Shown piece by piece: positions 23,609 through 36,165 of a stretch of 64,000 bases of DNA. Source of the DNA: Diplodia intermedia (Eukaryota > Ascomycota > Dothideomycetes > Botryosphaeriales > Botryosphaeriaceae); assembly GCA_021495925.1 (NCBI GenBank), contig JAKEKT010000049.1, positions 186,001 through 250,000 on the forward strand, read 5' to 3'. A program made the translations under genes and the position numbers. Every line of letters begins with the position of its first letter. Positions within the stretch are counted from its first letter, which is position 1. The notes beneath the pieces were generated by a model that did no database searches, had not been told where the DNA came from, and saw only the letters and a program-made list of their open reading frames with translations.

Positions 23609-25021
23609 TTAGTTCTTCGGGGCCATGCCAAGGGACTGGTTACCGCCGTTGAAGGCGACTAGAAAAGAGTCAATAAGTGGACCCTAAGTTACTCTTCTGC
23701 GGTGGAATAGACTTACCGAACTGGGCCTTGAACATGGTGTCACCGAAGATCTGAAGGTCGGAGCCCTGGTTGCCCTGAACGCCACCGAAGCAGGTGGTGT
23801 TCGCCTCGTCAACGGGAGCGAAAGTGACCTGGTCGCCAGGGATGTTGGCCATGTAGTCACCAACAGCGACGGCGATATCGGGCATCGCGGCGTCGCAAGG
23901 GTAGACGAAGCCACCAGCTTGGGGGTCGTTGACGGCTCCCTTGACCTTGGCATAGTAGGCCTTGGCGACATTGTCGTCGACCATCAGCAGAGAGGTACCG
24001 GTGTCTATTATTTCATGTCAGGATTCGCTTGAACTCCCCGTAGCGCTTCTCACGGAACTCACCAGCGATGGCGTCGCTGCCCTTGGTGTTGGTCATCTTC
24101 TGGCCATCGACCATGAAAGACTTGGAGGGGAACTGCCAGAAACCCTGGCTGTTGTCCACAGCGATGTAGGTCAGCTCGCCCTTGAACTTGGACTTGTCGA
24201 TGGTGCCGAATTCATAGGTGCCAGAGGTGTCGTTGGTCAGATCAGCAGTGAAGACGGGCTGGTCGAGATCCTTCATGATGTTGTCGAAGAAGGTCTTCTG
24301 CTTCTGGGGCTTGACGGTGTTGATCTTGCTGAAAGCCAGACCCACAAGGCCATCGGTGTTGGTGTCCTGCTGGAACGACTGCGAAACGGCAGTGGCCATC
24401 TCGATCGCTTGCTTGGTGACGGTGGCGCCGCCAATGTCGACGGTGTCGAGGCCGACGTTACCAGCGGCACCACTGCCATCGCCATAGGTGATGAGGAAGC
24501 TGGCACCGTCCATGGCCTGGAAAGACTTGCTTTTGGCAGAATCAAAGGCCGCGTGGCCGCCAATGGCCTTCTTGGAAAGCTGCGTGCTGAAGACCCAGAG
24601 GTCACTGCTGCCAGTGTCGCTGTTCGCGCGGTATTGTTAGCTTCCGGCGCAAGACGGGGAAATAGCCGGCGCTTGGCACTTACAAGTCCATGTTCATGGT
24701 CTGGCCGCCGATCTTGACGGGGGACAGGAAGAGAGCCTCGTTCTCCTCGGGGTTCGCGGCAACCTCACCGTTCTCGTTCGTGGCGTTGGAGGCAGGGGTC
24801 GCGGCGGCGGCGGCGGCGGCCTGGTGTTTGATGCCAAACTTGCGCATGGCCCTGCGCATGGCTGCGGCGCCATCCTTCCTCTTGATCTTGGGGTTAAGGT
24901 TGCGGGGAACCTTGAAGGAGCGCTTTGCCAGGGTCTCGGTGGTCTTGGTCGGGGCGGGCCGTGCAAGGACGACGGCCGCCAAGAGAGCGACAAGAAGTAT
25001 GGCCACACGGAAGGAGTGCAT
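23609..25021 (-). CDS. Secreted pepsin-like aspartic protease
   Basis: A1-family endopeptidase, active at acid pH outside the cell. Exons 25021-24684, 24619-24063, 24004-23717, 23658-23609 give 410 residues. Residues 1-21 are a clear signal peptide (MHSFRVAILLVALLAAVVLA). A basic propeptide follows, with an Ala tract. The two catalytic motifs are both restored by splicing: Asp114 in FDTGSSDLWVF across intron 1 and Asp299 in DTGTSLLM across intron 2. The flap tyrosine is in FLITYGDGSG. The C-terminus GNQSLGMAPKN follows a last exon of only 50 bp. The layout matches penicillopepsin/aspergillopepsin-I types. No GPI signal is seen, so secretion rather than wall anchoring is inferred. A TTTATAA element lies about 105 bp upstream. 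Confidence 0.95.
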
Positions 25022-26018
25022 TATGGATACGCTTGGCCGGCAGGCGTGTGGTTGAAATAGAAAGAGGGGTGGTTGAAATAGAAGGAGGGGTGGTTGACGA
25101 AGAGGTGCAGGAAAGAAAGCAGGGGTGAGTTATAAAGTCTTCCAGAGACAAACGCGACACCGTCAACAGGCGCACGCTACGAAATGAACAACGGCAAAGG
25201 TGAAGACAGAACGGAAGTGAAGGCTTGGAGAGAAACACCTCTTGGTAGCCAAGACGGGCCGCAGATGAGAAGTCTTATAAAGAAGCAGCAATCTAGATGG
25301 GGGATCCTGGCCCGCTCGCTGGAGCCGAAGCACGGGAGCATGCGTCGCAGAGACACGGCCACGGCATCGCCAGCGCCACAGCGGCAGCAGGCGCCTCATT
25401 GGCCGGGCGGCGGGCGTGAGGGCGGCGGCAGCGACGAGCTGGGCAGGCGGTGGGCGAAGGCGGTGCAGACCCCGCGGGCGCGATGACGCGCGCAGATTGC
25501 GCGGGGCATGGCGGCGAGACGCGCAACGTCTGCACCGGACGCTCTTCGTGTGAGAGCGGCGTCGGAGCCATCGTCGCAGGAGGCCCGCGGTGTTGACGAT
25601 GAGCGGCTGAGAGCCGCGCGGAGGCGAGCCGAGAGTGGGGCGGCCGTTACAGTTGGGCCAGGGGCCGCCGCCGTCTCAGCGCCCGACACACCCACGGAGT
25701 CCACGCCTGCGTTGCATCCGCCTTAGCTGCCAGCCTATTGACACGCCGACCCTTGCTGCTAGACAGGCCGCCGCACCCCGTCTTCCGTCCGCTGCCGCTT
25801 CCTGCGCCGCCGCAAGGCAATCAGAGCCGCCGCTCGCCCTGCGCCCTCCAGAACCCACTCCTCCGTAGCCCGGCCACCCGGGTCGCCGCCCCAATCCGGG
25901 ACCTCAGCCGTCTGACGTCTGACATTCCGAGCCCCAGGCCAGCAAGGCCCGCACCCGCACCCGCAAAGCTTGATTCCAACGGCTCGTGCCAATCCTCAGA
26001 CGCCCGCAAACGCCCGCC
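25022..26018. promoter_or_regulatory. Divergent region protease / small 126-aa gene
   Basis: 1.0 kb. Contains TATAAAG-type motifs at about 25131-25137 and 25275-25281. Very GC-rich in its right half; overlapping frames there are not credible genes. Confidence 0.4.
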
Positions 26019-26399
26019 ATGAACCACCACCAGCTTGACAACGAGACCGCCATCACGGCCATGCGTGCCCAGGTGCTCGCCAACGCCCGCGTGCTGTACA
26101 AGGAGCACAAGCTTTTCGAGGTGCTCACGTCGCAGGAGCTGGACGGCTCCGAGCTTGTCATGCAGCAGAGCTGGGCCTACCTGGTCACCTTTCCCCACGA
26201 CGCCCGGGCTCTGATCCTCAGCTGCAGCGAGCCGTGCGAGAGCCGCGAGGAAGCCATGCGCTCGCTGCTCGACGACGTCGAGGCCGAGATGGGCGAGATG
26301 ATTACCAAGGAGCTCAAGGACCAGAAGATTCCCATCGAGCGGAGGCGTCGCCGCAGGGATAGGCTGGTTGAGCAGAGCCGTCTGGCTCGTTCGGCATGA
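26019..26399 (+). CDS. Small conserved-looking protein, function unknown
   Basis: 126 residues starting MNHHQLDNETAITAMRAQVLANARVLYKEHKLFEV. ATG lies in the good context CGCCATGAAC. Predicted mostly alpha-helical; residues about 37-75 (LDGSELVMQQSWAYLVTFPHDARALILSC) form a hydrophobic core and the C-terminus ends in a strongly basic helix (ERRRRRRDRLVEQSRL). No signal peptide or membrane segment. Codon third positions are strongly G/C as in neighbouring genes, supporting real coding. I do not recognise the family. Confidence 0.65.
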   Translation: MNHHQLDNETAITAMRAQVLANARVLYKEHKLFEVLTSQELDGSELVMQQSWAYLVTFPHDARALILSCSEPCESREEAMRSLLDDVEAEMGEMITKELKDQKIPIERRRRRRDRLVEQSRLARSA

Positions 26400-27018
26400 G
26401 CGTCTCGAAGAACAAAACAGGAAACTGAACAGGAGGCGCTCGGCAATGTGTCGTCGAAACCGTACCTCGCCGCCTGGCTGCAGATCAGACTCTTTTGTTA
26501 CCGAGGCGCCCGTTTGTTACTCCTCGAGGTGGCGTTGGGGGAAATTGCACTCGTGTGGATATGCAATGCGCCTTCCCGCGGAGGCGAGAGCTCTGCGTGA
26601 TTGCCTGCTAGGCAAAGTTGGACCTTCATCTCTCTTTTCCATCGTGCATTGGGGTTTGGGCTGGGGAGTGGGGCATGGGTTCGGGACGGACGGAAGCACT
26701 GTACATAATTCTCTGGGAAATCTACGGTAGGCGGTTGGGCGGTTGGGTCTAAACTATAACGAAAACAACAACTATTATTGGCTGTCGATGCTGCCGTCTC
26801 CTGCCCCTGTCCCTGCCGTACACGACTGGTCTTTCGGCACCTCGTCCCTTGGCCGGCTTCATGCGTTTGTACATGTCTTGCAGCCGTTGTGACAGGACTC
26901 CGACCTCGTCAATGCTGATTACCAGACCTCCCGTCTTGGCCAAGTCGAACCGGGTGATGTACGATCTACGCGGTTGAGATTTTGTTCTGTTTCTCAAACA
27001 GCGGTTGTGGTGGTCCTC
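26400..27018. other. Intergenic region
   Basis: About 0.6 kb downstream of the 126-aa gene up to the first MITE copy. Nothing recognised. Confidence 0.5.
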
Positions 27019-27226
27019 CACGACGCGTGACAAAAGAAATTAACCACCCGCATCTGCCCTACACAGATGCCGCATTAAAGTACATGTAGGCAGTTGAATT
27101 ACAAGATACGGACGTAAATGCGCAGATTTAGAACCTATACTTACGTCCGGATCTTGTATTCAACTGCCTATCCCATGGAAAAATTTTCAGGTGCTGGTGA
27201 ACAATGTCTTTTGTCATCCGCCGTGC
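27019..27226. mobile_element. MITE copy A, full length foldback element
   Basis: 208 bp. Begins CACGACGCGTGACAAAAGAA and ends CTTTTGTCATCCGCCGTG, imperfect inverted copies. Inside is a second inverted pair around 27093-27165 (GAATTACAAGATACGGACG / CGTCCGGATCTTGTATTC), so the element folds back on itself. Flanked on both sides by CCTC (27015-27018 and 27227-27230), a 4 bp target-site duplication. No coding capacity, so movement would depend on a transposase elsewhere. Confidence 0.85.
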
Positions 27227-27386
27227 CTCCATGCAGCTCCGTTTGACGGCACGGAACCAGGCCGCCCCGTGTTAGCTCAGAAGCGTACATGTCCTGCACA
27301 TCGAACTTTTGCAAAAGCATCCGATTTTTGGAGGGGTAGCTGCCGCAGCTATGACCCGGCGGTACTCTGGCACCAGTGTGTAGCTA

Positions 27387-27827
27387 TCAAGTCGGCATAG
27401 TTTCCAAGACCCAAGAATACCGATGTGTTGTGTCCAATACTTCATAAACGTCAAGTTGGCGCAATACTTTGCTCCTACGAATGAGCAGCCAGCCTTTTAG
27501 ATGGACTCTCGCAACACGTCTCTTGAGTGCATCAAAGTCAAGAGTTTCTTCGCTTAAGGGCCGTACGAGGTGAGGTCGCACGTATTCCACTGACTCGGTG
27601 ATATGGCAGGGAATTGGCCAATCCGTGTGCTCGAACGACTCGGAGGGCTCCACTCACGCATGACGGTCGCTCCTGATGGACGCGCTCATATATTCCCGGC
27701 ACTCCTTGGAGAAAAGTTCTCCCGCACGCCTGCACTCGGTCTCTTCGAGACGGGCGCGCAGGAACTCGAGACCCAACAGGCCTCCAAGCGTCGCTCGCCT
27801 GTCACCACCGGCACGTGAATACCCTTT
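27387..27827 (-). pseudogene. Possible decayed reading frame, unknown
   Basis: One frame of 146 codons interrupted only by a single TGA (27654-27656), with protein-like composition on both sides of the stop (upstream GGLLGLEFLRARLEETECRR; downstream PLSEETLDFDALKRRVARVH). No start codon was found. A 66 bp intron starting GTGAGT over the stop is possible but its acceptor shifts the frame. Could be a gene remnant, a mis-spliced exon of an unseen gene, or chance. Confidence 0.25.
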
Positions 27828-29726
27828 CTACCTCTAACGGGCGGTGACACCTCTGCAGGTAGCCTTGTCGATTTGTTCGCACAATGCGGCAAGCCGGCAA
27901 GGAAGCAGGGAATCTTCCTGGCTGCTTGCAGCGATGCAAACGAGCGTACTTCACTTAAAGGCCGCCGTGGAACCACCGTCCCAACCACTTCTTCCCACAC
28001 GGTTACGTGTGTCGCTCCAGCAGGCGTGACCTACCAACTTTCGCTAGTCGACGAGTAGCTTGGAAGCGGTCAACATCATCGATGGCCTTAGCAAACGGAC
28101 TATTGGCACGCATCGAGGATCCTGAGGCTAACTGCAGGACTTTGTCCAAAAGCGTCGGATATGGTGCGGGGCCTTGTGCAGAACCTGCGACCGGTGCATG
28201 TGGCCTGACAACGGAGGACACTCCTCGGCAAGATGCATCGCCTGAGCCGGTCGCTGCAGCTCTCTATCAGCAATCATAATACACGATGATGGCAGGCGTC
28301 GTGCGCACCGCCCAATGATGATGTCAAAATGCCGATGGCGCTTTCCTCCTCGCTTGGGGCCAGATCTGATCCTGCGCACGCCCCAGCTCCGCACAACATC
28401 GGCCAGACAGTCAGTCCCAGCTGAGTCGGGATGCGCAAATTCCAGTGCCATGGTGTTGAGAAAGTCTCTGCTGGCCGAGTGCGTTCTGGGCCCGGGGCGC
28501 AGAGGCAGAATGTGGCTGCCACGGAGGTCCAGGTGAATCGGCGGCAGCTTTTTCCAATTTCCAGGGTCAGCGATCGGGGGTCCTTGACTCGCATCATCCC
28601 ACCATCCTCCAGCCATAAGTCGTGGCCGCCAGCACTTGGCCGTCCACGTTGCGTGGCACAGACTTTTCTACACCGGTCGACACGCAAACCCTAGCAGCAA
28701 AGGAGGGCACAGGATTGCACATAGCTTCTCCACGGCGCTGCTAGAGTCTGCGCTCCCGTCAATAGTGTCCGGATAAGAAGGCCTCCTCTGGTTGGAATGG
28801 TGCAAACGTCATGGGGCAGTTTCTTATCTTGCATTTCGCCGCCAACCAGCAGCCCCGGAGCCTTACCACGCATCCGAGCGAAGAGCGAATGCTTGAAGTG
28901 TCATGTATAAGACGTTCAGGCGCCCAGTAAACTCTTCGTGAGTGCTCGTATTGCGAGAGATTCTGGGGCCTCAGCAGGCGAGACGCCAGAGGCGGCGGCT
29001 CATGCCGTGATGGCTTCAGGGTCCGGCGCATTGGCACGTCGACGTGACAGCCGTTGCGTGCTGGTAGCCACGGGTAGCAGCTAGCAGCGCTCAGGATTGT
29101 GGTGGGATGATGATGATGGAAGAGGCCACGACAAGTCGCGCGAGGGCGGCTCTGATCAAAACTGGGCTAGCCGCCGCGTGGCTGGAGCCGCCCAGCCACA
29201 GAGCAGAGCTCAGCTGGACCAGGATGGGGGGTGGGTCAGATAGATTGGGCGCGTCCCGTCTAGCGGGTGGGCTGTTGCGCAAGCTCTCGCGCGCTGGCGC
29301 TGTGCGACGCCGCAGTCATTGGCGCAGCGGCCGACGAGTGCGCGGCTGGCAGCCAGCTTGTCTGGGAACGCAAGGGACTGCATATGACGACAGGATCGTT
29401 GTGCCTGGGAGATTTGGCCTTAAGAAAGCGCGGCCCAGAGTGTTTATCGTTCCTCCACGCGCTACCTACCTTGGACCACCGCACGATCGCTCGCTGGCCC
29501 CGGAGCCCGCTTGTTTCGCCAGTGCCGTCAGAGGCTGCGAATTACTGGCGCGCGCGACCTGACACTTAAAACAGCCTGCAGGCCCCTGGTGCTCTGCAAA
29601 CGCCAGCCTCTCTTTCGCCCTGCCCAACCTGCCAAACAACGCAGCGCCCACCAGACCCACAAAACCCAGACGCCGCCCCAGACTCGGTGGGTCTGCTTCG
29701 CCTGCCTTGGCTGATCCGACAACATC
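27828..29726. other. Gene-poor region before CSC1
   Basis: 1.9 kb of mixed composition. Frames up to 162 codons occur on the minus strand (28128-28616) with overlapping alternatives; none resembles a known family. The last 150 bp is the pyrimidine-rich leader of the channel gene. Confidence 0.45.
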
Positions 29727-32612
29727 ATGGGCAACTCTTGTAGCACTCAGGTACGTTTCTCCTCTTCGTCTCTCTGTTTACACCTCCATTCTTGCATCTG
29801 CGCTGTGCGCTCCGCATCTTCCCCATGCTGCATCCTCTCGCGAAACGCTCTAGCATTAAACAATGCGCCAACAACATTCTCACAACATCATTACAGGGCA
29901 GCGATGACAACATCGGCTCTGCGAAGGAGACGGAGCCCGTCTCCGCCTCCCGCCTTCTCTCGACACTTGCGCCGGTCGCTCTCTACGCTGCCATCTGGCT
30001 CGTCCTCTTCCTGGTCCTGCGCCGCGTCTTCGTGCGCAAATACCAGGCCCGGTCGTATCTCAATACCTTGAAGGAACAGGAACGATCGCCTCAACTACCT
30101 CCCGGCCTTTTCAGCTGGATTGGCGCCTTCGTCAAGATTCCGGACAGCTATGTCCTGACCCACCACTCTCTCGATGGCTTCCTGTTCCTGCGCCTGCTCA
30201 AGATGGCCGTCATCACCTGCTTCGTCGGCGCTGCCATCTGCATACCAATTCTCTTCCCGGTCAACATCACGGGTGGTGGCGGTCAAAAGCAGCTGGACAT
30301 CCTCAATTTGTCCAATGTCTCCGGCACCTACTGGCGCTACTTTGCCCACACTGCGTGTGCCTACATCTTCTTCGGTATGTGTTGCACTCCTCACAGGTCG
30401 TGCGTCCAAGGCAGCTGACCCATTCTAGGCTTTGTCATGTTCATGATCACGCGCGAGAGCATCTTCTACATCAACTTGCGCCAGGCCTTCCTCATGTCTC
30501 CTCTTTACTCTAAGCGTCTTTCGTCCCGCACTGTCTTGTTTACCTCGGTCCCGGAATACTACCTGCACGAATCGAGGATGCGTGATCTTCTCGGAGAACA
30601 CGTCAAGCGCGTCTGGCTCCCCACCGACACTTCTGAGCTCGAAGAGAAGGTCGAGGAGCGCGACAAGATTGCCATGAAGCTTGAAGGTGCAGAGACCAAA
30701 CTGTGCAAGCTCGTCAATGCGGCCAAGCTCAAGACGGACAAGGCAGGCAACTCTCGCGAGGAAGAATTGACCGAGATCAACGGCCATGGAAGCACCGAGT
30801 CCGGTTCAGTGGCTGCTCGCTGGATCAAGGCCAAACAGCGCCCGACGCATCGCCTGAAGCCCATCATCGGCAAGAAAGTTGATACCATTGACTGGTCCCG
30901 TGCCGAGTTGGAGAAGCTCATCCCGGAAATTGAGAAGGAGCAAGCCAAGCACCGCGCTGCCGACGCAAAGAAGGTCAACTCCGTTTTCGTGGAATTCAAT
31001 TCCATTACCGAGGCCCAAGCCGCTTATCAGAGCCTTACGCACCACCAGGCTCTGCACATGGCCCCCCGTTACATCGGCATCACTCCCACCGAGGTTATCT
31101 GGAGCAACCTGCGCATCAAGTGGTGGGAGCGTGTTATTCGCGTGATTGCGACCACGGCTTTCATCACCTGTCTGGTTGTCTTCTGGTCCGTCCCTGTGGC
31201 TTTTGTCGGTGCAATCTCGAACGTTCAAAACCTCATCTGCATCATCCCGGCCTTGAGCTTTATCGACGACATTCCCACTGCTATCAAGGGTGTTGTCACT
31301 GGTCTTCTGCCTGTCGTTCTCCTGGCGGTACTGATGTCTTTGTTGCCTATCATTCTCCGCATGATGGCCAAGCTTAGCGGCGATCCTACGAAGTCGGCGG
31401 TTGAACTCACTGTTCAGAACTACTACTTCGCCTTCCAAGTTGTGCAGGTCTTCCTAGTGGCTACTCTTGGATCCGCCGCTGCTTCTGCTGTCGGTGATAT
31501 TCTCCAGAATCCAACCGGCATTCCGGGCAAGCTGGCAACCAGCATTCCCACTGCATCTGGCTTCTACCTGTCTTACTTCGTTCTGCAAGGTCTGGGTGTT
31601 GTCTCCGGCCTGCTCGTTGGACTCGCTGGTTTGGTCATTGCGAAGGTGCTGAGCAAGCTTCTTGACTCCACCCCTCGGAAAATGTACAAGCGTTGGATCT
31701 CCCTCTCGGGACTTGGCTGGGGCACTGTTTTCCCGGTTTACACGAACCTGTTTGTCATCGGTAAGTCTCCCCGTATGTCCGTACTTGCCATTTTGCTAAC
31801 TTGTTCCAGCCATTTGCTACGCCTGCATTGCTCCGCTGGTACTCATCTTTGCCGCAATTGGCATGTGGTTCTTCTACTTCGCCTACCGATACAACCTCCT
31901 TTTCGTGTACGACATTGATGTTGACACCAAGGGTCTCGTCTACCCGCGTGCCCTCCAGCAGCTCTTCGTCGGCCTCTACATTGCCGAGATATGCCTCATT
32001 GGCCTCTTCGCTATCCAGCTGGGTGACAAGAGTGCTCTGGGACCGTTCATCTTGATGATCGTTCTCTTGATCTTCACGTTCTTGTACCACGCCTCCTTGA
32101 ACGCTGCTCTTGACCCTCTTCTCAAGTACCTGCCCAAGAGTCTTCACGAAGAGGAGCGCCGCCTGCTTGCGGCCGAGTCCGACCTTCCTCCTAGCGAGCG
32201 GGCCGATGCGCCGACCAATGGCTTTGAAAAGGCAGGTGCTACCGAGGATGGCTACCTTGATCCGCGCGTGCCCCCGCATGAGAAGCCGGGCATGATCAAG
32301 AAGTTTCTGCGGCCCGACATCTACACCGACTACCCGACAATGCGGCGCATGGTACCCCGCAGCTTTGCTGATGTCGACACACTGTATGCTCCGGAGGTAG
32401 AGCGCGACGCCTTCTTCCACCCGTCCGTTACGTCGGAGCCGCCGATGCTTTGGATCCCGCGTGACTCGGCCGGGTGCTCCCGCCAGGAGGTGCACGACAC
32501 GGGCAAGGTCATCGCCATCACCGACGTGGCGGCTCATTTCGATGAGAAGAACAAGCTTGTCTGGGATCCCGAGGCTGAGGTGCCGATTGCCGAGCCCAAG
32601 ATCTATTACTAG
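29727..32612 (+). CDS. CSC1/OSCA-type calcium-permeable channel (DUF221 family)
   Basis: Osmosensitive or mechanosensitive cation channel of the OSCA/TMEM63 family. Exons 29727-29750, 29897-30374, 30429-31760, 31810-32612 encode 878 residues. After an 8-residue first exon (MGNSCSTQ) comes TM0, the conserved FSWIGAFVKIPDSYVLTHHSLDG region, two more TMs and GFVMFMITRESIFYINLRQAFL. The cytosolic domain includes LSSRTVLFTSVPEYY and NSVFVEFNSITEAQAAYQSL. The core block has ISNVQNLICIIPALSFIDDIP and the pore helices QNYYFAFQVVQVFLVATLGSAAAS. The C-terminal cytosolic tail carries the fungal extension. The first exon and 146 bp intron are inferred from the GTACGT donor and the good frame; the true N-terminus could differ. 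Confidence 0.94.
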
Positions 32613-35600
32613 GCTGCCCCCTTCCATCAAGGGTCCAGCCCTCCGCAAGGAGTTCCTTTTTGTTATGGTCATATGACCACTGATACCCATGCGAATCTAA
32701 TTTGCGAGCAAGGGTGGGGAAACGAGATGTATGATGTAACGGGGCGGGTAGCTAGCTGGACAGAATATGGGGGATCTTTACTCTATTGCCCTTCCACCCT
32801 TGGCAATGGAGCTGGATGCCCTCAGTCCCTCTAAGCATCCCCGCAAGACCTCAGGAAACGGAAACGAGTGATGCTTCTCCTTAGCTTGTCCTGTTCTCCT
32901 CCGATTGCGCTCCTAGAAAGACTAATAATTTTGTTTGAGTTTCCTGAATAAGATAATTGACCGTCCCTTTTGGGACTATGAACTGTCATCTCACATTTCT
33001 CCTTACTTCTGCTTCTCATGCGATTGATCAACATTGTCATTCCAAAGACCGGTAGAAGCTGCGGATATTGCACTACACGCATTTGCTTTCAATACCCTTT
33101 AGTTAACCTCAGGTCCCTTTTGCTCTACAACGATGCGAATTCGCGTGATGACTGATTACCTGTGGATCCCCAAGCAACGGGAGATCACATCCTCGACGCC
33201 GCCGAGGCCGTACCTGCATATGCGCAGCTCACGCTGTGCGACTCATGCCGTCGAGGCGATAACGGCGGCCCAAAAGGCACGTACGCCTGCCTCGTTTCTG
33301 GAATCGCGGACGGTGGAGCAGATAGCATCATCGGCCCACAGCGGCTGACGCACCCTGTCGAAACGACGGTTCGTATCGCAGATGGCACCTCGCACATGCC
33401 TGTCGGGGACTGGCATGACATTGGCTGCTGCCGATGGAGATATGGGATCATTTTTTTTTTCTTGGTGGGGGGGAGTTGGGACCCGGGTGGCTTTTTTGGC
33501 TTTCAAGTACAGAGCTTTTGCTTCTTTGGGCGATGGCAGACGAACAGGATAGATCTATTAAATAGACTTGCGTGGTTCTTTAAATGTTGTACTTGGTACT
33601 TGGCTATATGCTATATACTATGGGGATTTAGTCCAATTGTTGCCTGCAATGCTCTCCAGGACGAGGGAGTCCTTGGAGAGCAGAATACATCTTGCGCGAT
33701 GAGCATGCGGGGGAGATCAAATACGTCATTGGTCGAGTACACGGCACCTATTCCAAGGAAAAGCCAGTTTTCGCGACACGGTCGGCAGGCGCCAAAGGAT
33801 TCTTCGCGATCATCGATCAGTCCCCAACGACAATTTTTTTCATACCCTTCAACAAGCTTGGGGGTTGCAGAGACAGAGAAAAAAAAATTGGGCTGGGAGA
33901 CGCATTTGGTGGCGTGATGCATCTAGATCTGGAGGGGGCAGCGTAGATAGCAAGAGCCGAAGTGCTACTCCCATGCATGTAAGCCGACACAATTGGTGGG
34001 GTGGTGGACACGGCAAGGCGAGAAAAGCGCAGCGAGCCAATCCGGACAGCGTGTCGATTCCTCGAGTTGTGAGCGCGAGTCGCCTGCGGCACGGTACACG
34101 CCGCCTTGCCCCTCACAGGCGAAGCTCCCACTCAACGTCTCCCTTTCCACCGAGAGGGATCATCGCCTGATATTTCCTGCCGCGCCGCAGAACAACGGAT
34201 CTGATTGTCGGCAGTGTGGAGTCAATGGGGGGAAACAAGGGAACGGTATCAGCGTGAAGAGCAGCTTTTTGTTGGTCTCGCAGTTCGTGTCTGCTGGCGT
34301 GCTTGGAAGCGGAGCCCGTGGCTGTGGTTGCTGTTCTCTGCCCCACCGTTAGCGTCATAGCTTCAATGGCAGCGAAGGTGCGGGGTGCTCTGCGACGCTT
34401 CCTCCCCAGCCCCGGATTTGGCCAGATGCGGGCGGTGCCAAACGAAAAAACAAAAAAGTCTCCCTGGACCCAGCAGTGCAAAGGAGTGTACTCTAGACTC
34501 AGCCCAGTCCAGCGCACCATTGGCTCAGCAAGTCATGTCTACATGGATTCGGGAATCCTGCTCTCACCGGCACAGTGAGGGGAGGCTGTTGAGCGGGGCC
34601 CAGACCATGTGGGGAGTCGGCCATTGCTCCTGCGGATGCGCGCTCCAGCGGCAGGCTTCTGGTAGCTCTCTCGAACTGGGAAATTGCGACTCTCTGCCTC
34701 CTTCTGGCACGGACAAGCGCATGCGCCGGGGCGAGCCACGCAGAGCAAAAACCGCCGACCGACCGCTGAGCCTCTGCAACTTCCGGAACTCCGAGGAAGG
34801 GCAAGCAAAGTGCCGCTGCTCGGTGGGCAACTAGTGGATACGATATACCTGGAGAAAGGAGGTGGAGGGGCGCCTGAAGCAATTGGTGGGGTAGGGCTAG
34901 CCAGGGGCGGGCGCTGCTCTCTGCACTGGGGCTGCAGTGCGGGCTGCCCCGCCTTCGCCGTCCACAGCGGACTCGGCTCAAAGGCAGGAAGAGCGGCGAC
35001 TCAGGCGTCAGGCATCGTCCGCGCTGCAGCTGGCGGAGCTCCGGCTCTTGCTGAAAAATGCCAGTGCATGACCGACCCCACGCGGCTCCGCGACCACTCG
35101 GCGGCGCGCTAACCCCAGGTCTTCTGCATGTGGCAGCTCGGGGAAGGCGGCGAGCGGTCGAATCGCGGGGGTGCTGGCATGCGGCTGCCCGGGAGGGCGG
35201 CGGGCGAGCTTGGGCGTCGTGCGGTTCCGCTGCAGGCCATACCGGGACAGGCAAGGTTGCGCAGGGCGTCGGGCCTGGGGAAGCAGGCGGTGGAGGATGG
35301 ATGCTCGCGTGGGCAGTAGCGCGTGGAGAGCGCTGGCGGCGGGCTTGCGGCTGCTTCTGCGAGGGCGCGGCTGGTCCCCTAACCAATGGAGCTCAGGGCG
35401 CGGTGGGTCGCGGCTGCGCGGCGGAGCGTGGAGGAGCGAGGAGGCCAGCTCTGCGTTGCGGTCGTCGTCAGAAGGTGGTGTTTCGTTGCCCGCTGGGCGC
35501 TCACTTCCAGTCGCCCGGCGGCGACTTGCGCGGTGCTGGGATAAGGCGGGCAGGGCGGGCGCGCTGCCATCCAGCCTCACGCGCGACGTGGGCAACGCGC

Positions 35601-36158
35601 TCGCTATATGTGCGCAGCCTGTGACGTACACCATGCCCAGCGACACGGAAAAAACAGCAAGAAAAATTGTTGGCGCGAATGTCACCCGTTGTCACGCTCT
35701 GCGCGCTTTTGGACGGTGGGCCCCAGGCTGACCTCACCTGAGAGGGCTGGCGATAAGATAGCGGATTCTTCATCGAACCGCATGCAGCCCCAAGCTCCGC
35801 CGCCCTCTGACGCGCCGGGCTCTGCGCAGCCTCGCGCATACCCGCAGTCGACTGACGCCGCCGTGCGCGCATCCACCGCCCGGCCGAAGCTCGCCGCCCG
35901 GGCTGGGTTGTGTCTGGTCAGCGTGAGACGGCCGTCTTCCGACGTCGCTCGCGACCCGCCCGGCGCCCAATCGCATCGGCCCATGGCGCGCCTCCGGAGC
36001 GCCGGCATGCCCGCGGACCCTGGGAGGGATCATGGCCGGAGCACGAGGGAGCTTGAGCTCTGATCGTCTGTGCCTCTGCCGCACCACCTTCGCTGCCCCT
36101 GTCACGCCGCCTGCCTGCGCCCGCAGCGGGGTTGCTGTTTTGGTGACGATGCTGGCAG
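32613..36158. other. 3.5 kb gene-free region upstream of ADH
   Basis: Left third (to about 33.9 kb) is AT-richer with T10 and A9 tracts; the right part is strongly GC-rich. Overlapping frames up to 295 codons (minus, 34499-35386) look compositional. No gene, tRNA or mobile element recognised; may hold a long ADH regulatory region or non-coding transcript. Confidence 0.4.
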
Positions 36159-36165
36159 TATAAAG
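36159..36165 (+). promoter_or_regulatory. TATA box of ADH
   Basis: TATAAAG 129 bp upstream of the ADH ATG, followed by a C/T-rich leader (about 36180-36287), the typical layout of strongly expressed fungal genes. Confidence 0.65.

Noticed and set aside
28128..28687. Two overlapping minus-strand frames of 162 and 137 codons
   Set aside because: They overlap in different frames over the same DNA and neither looks like a folded protein.
34499..35685. Minus-strand frames of 295 and 225 codons
   Set aside because: GC-rich compositional frames overlapping each other and + strand frames; no start context or domain support.
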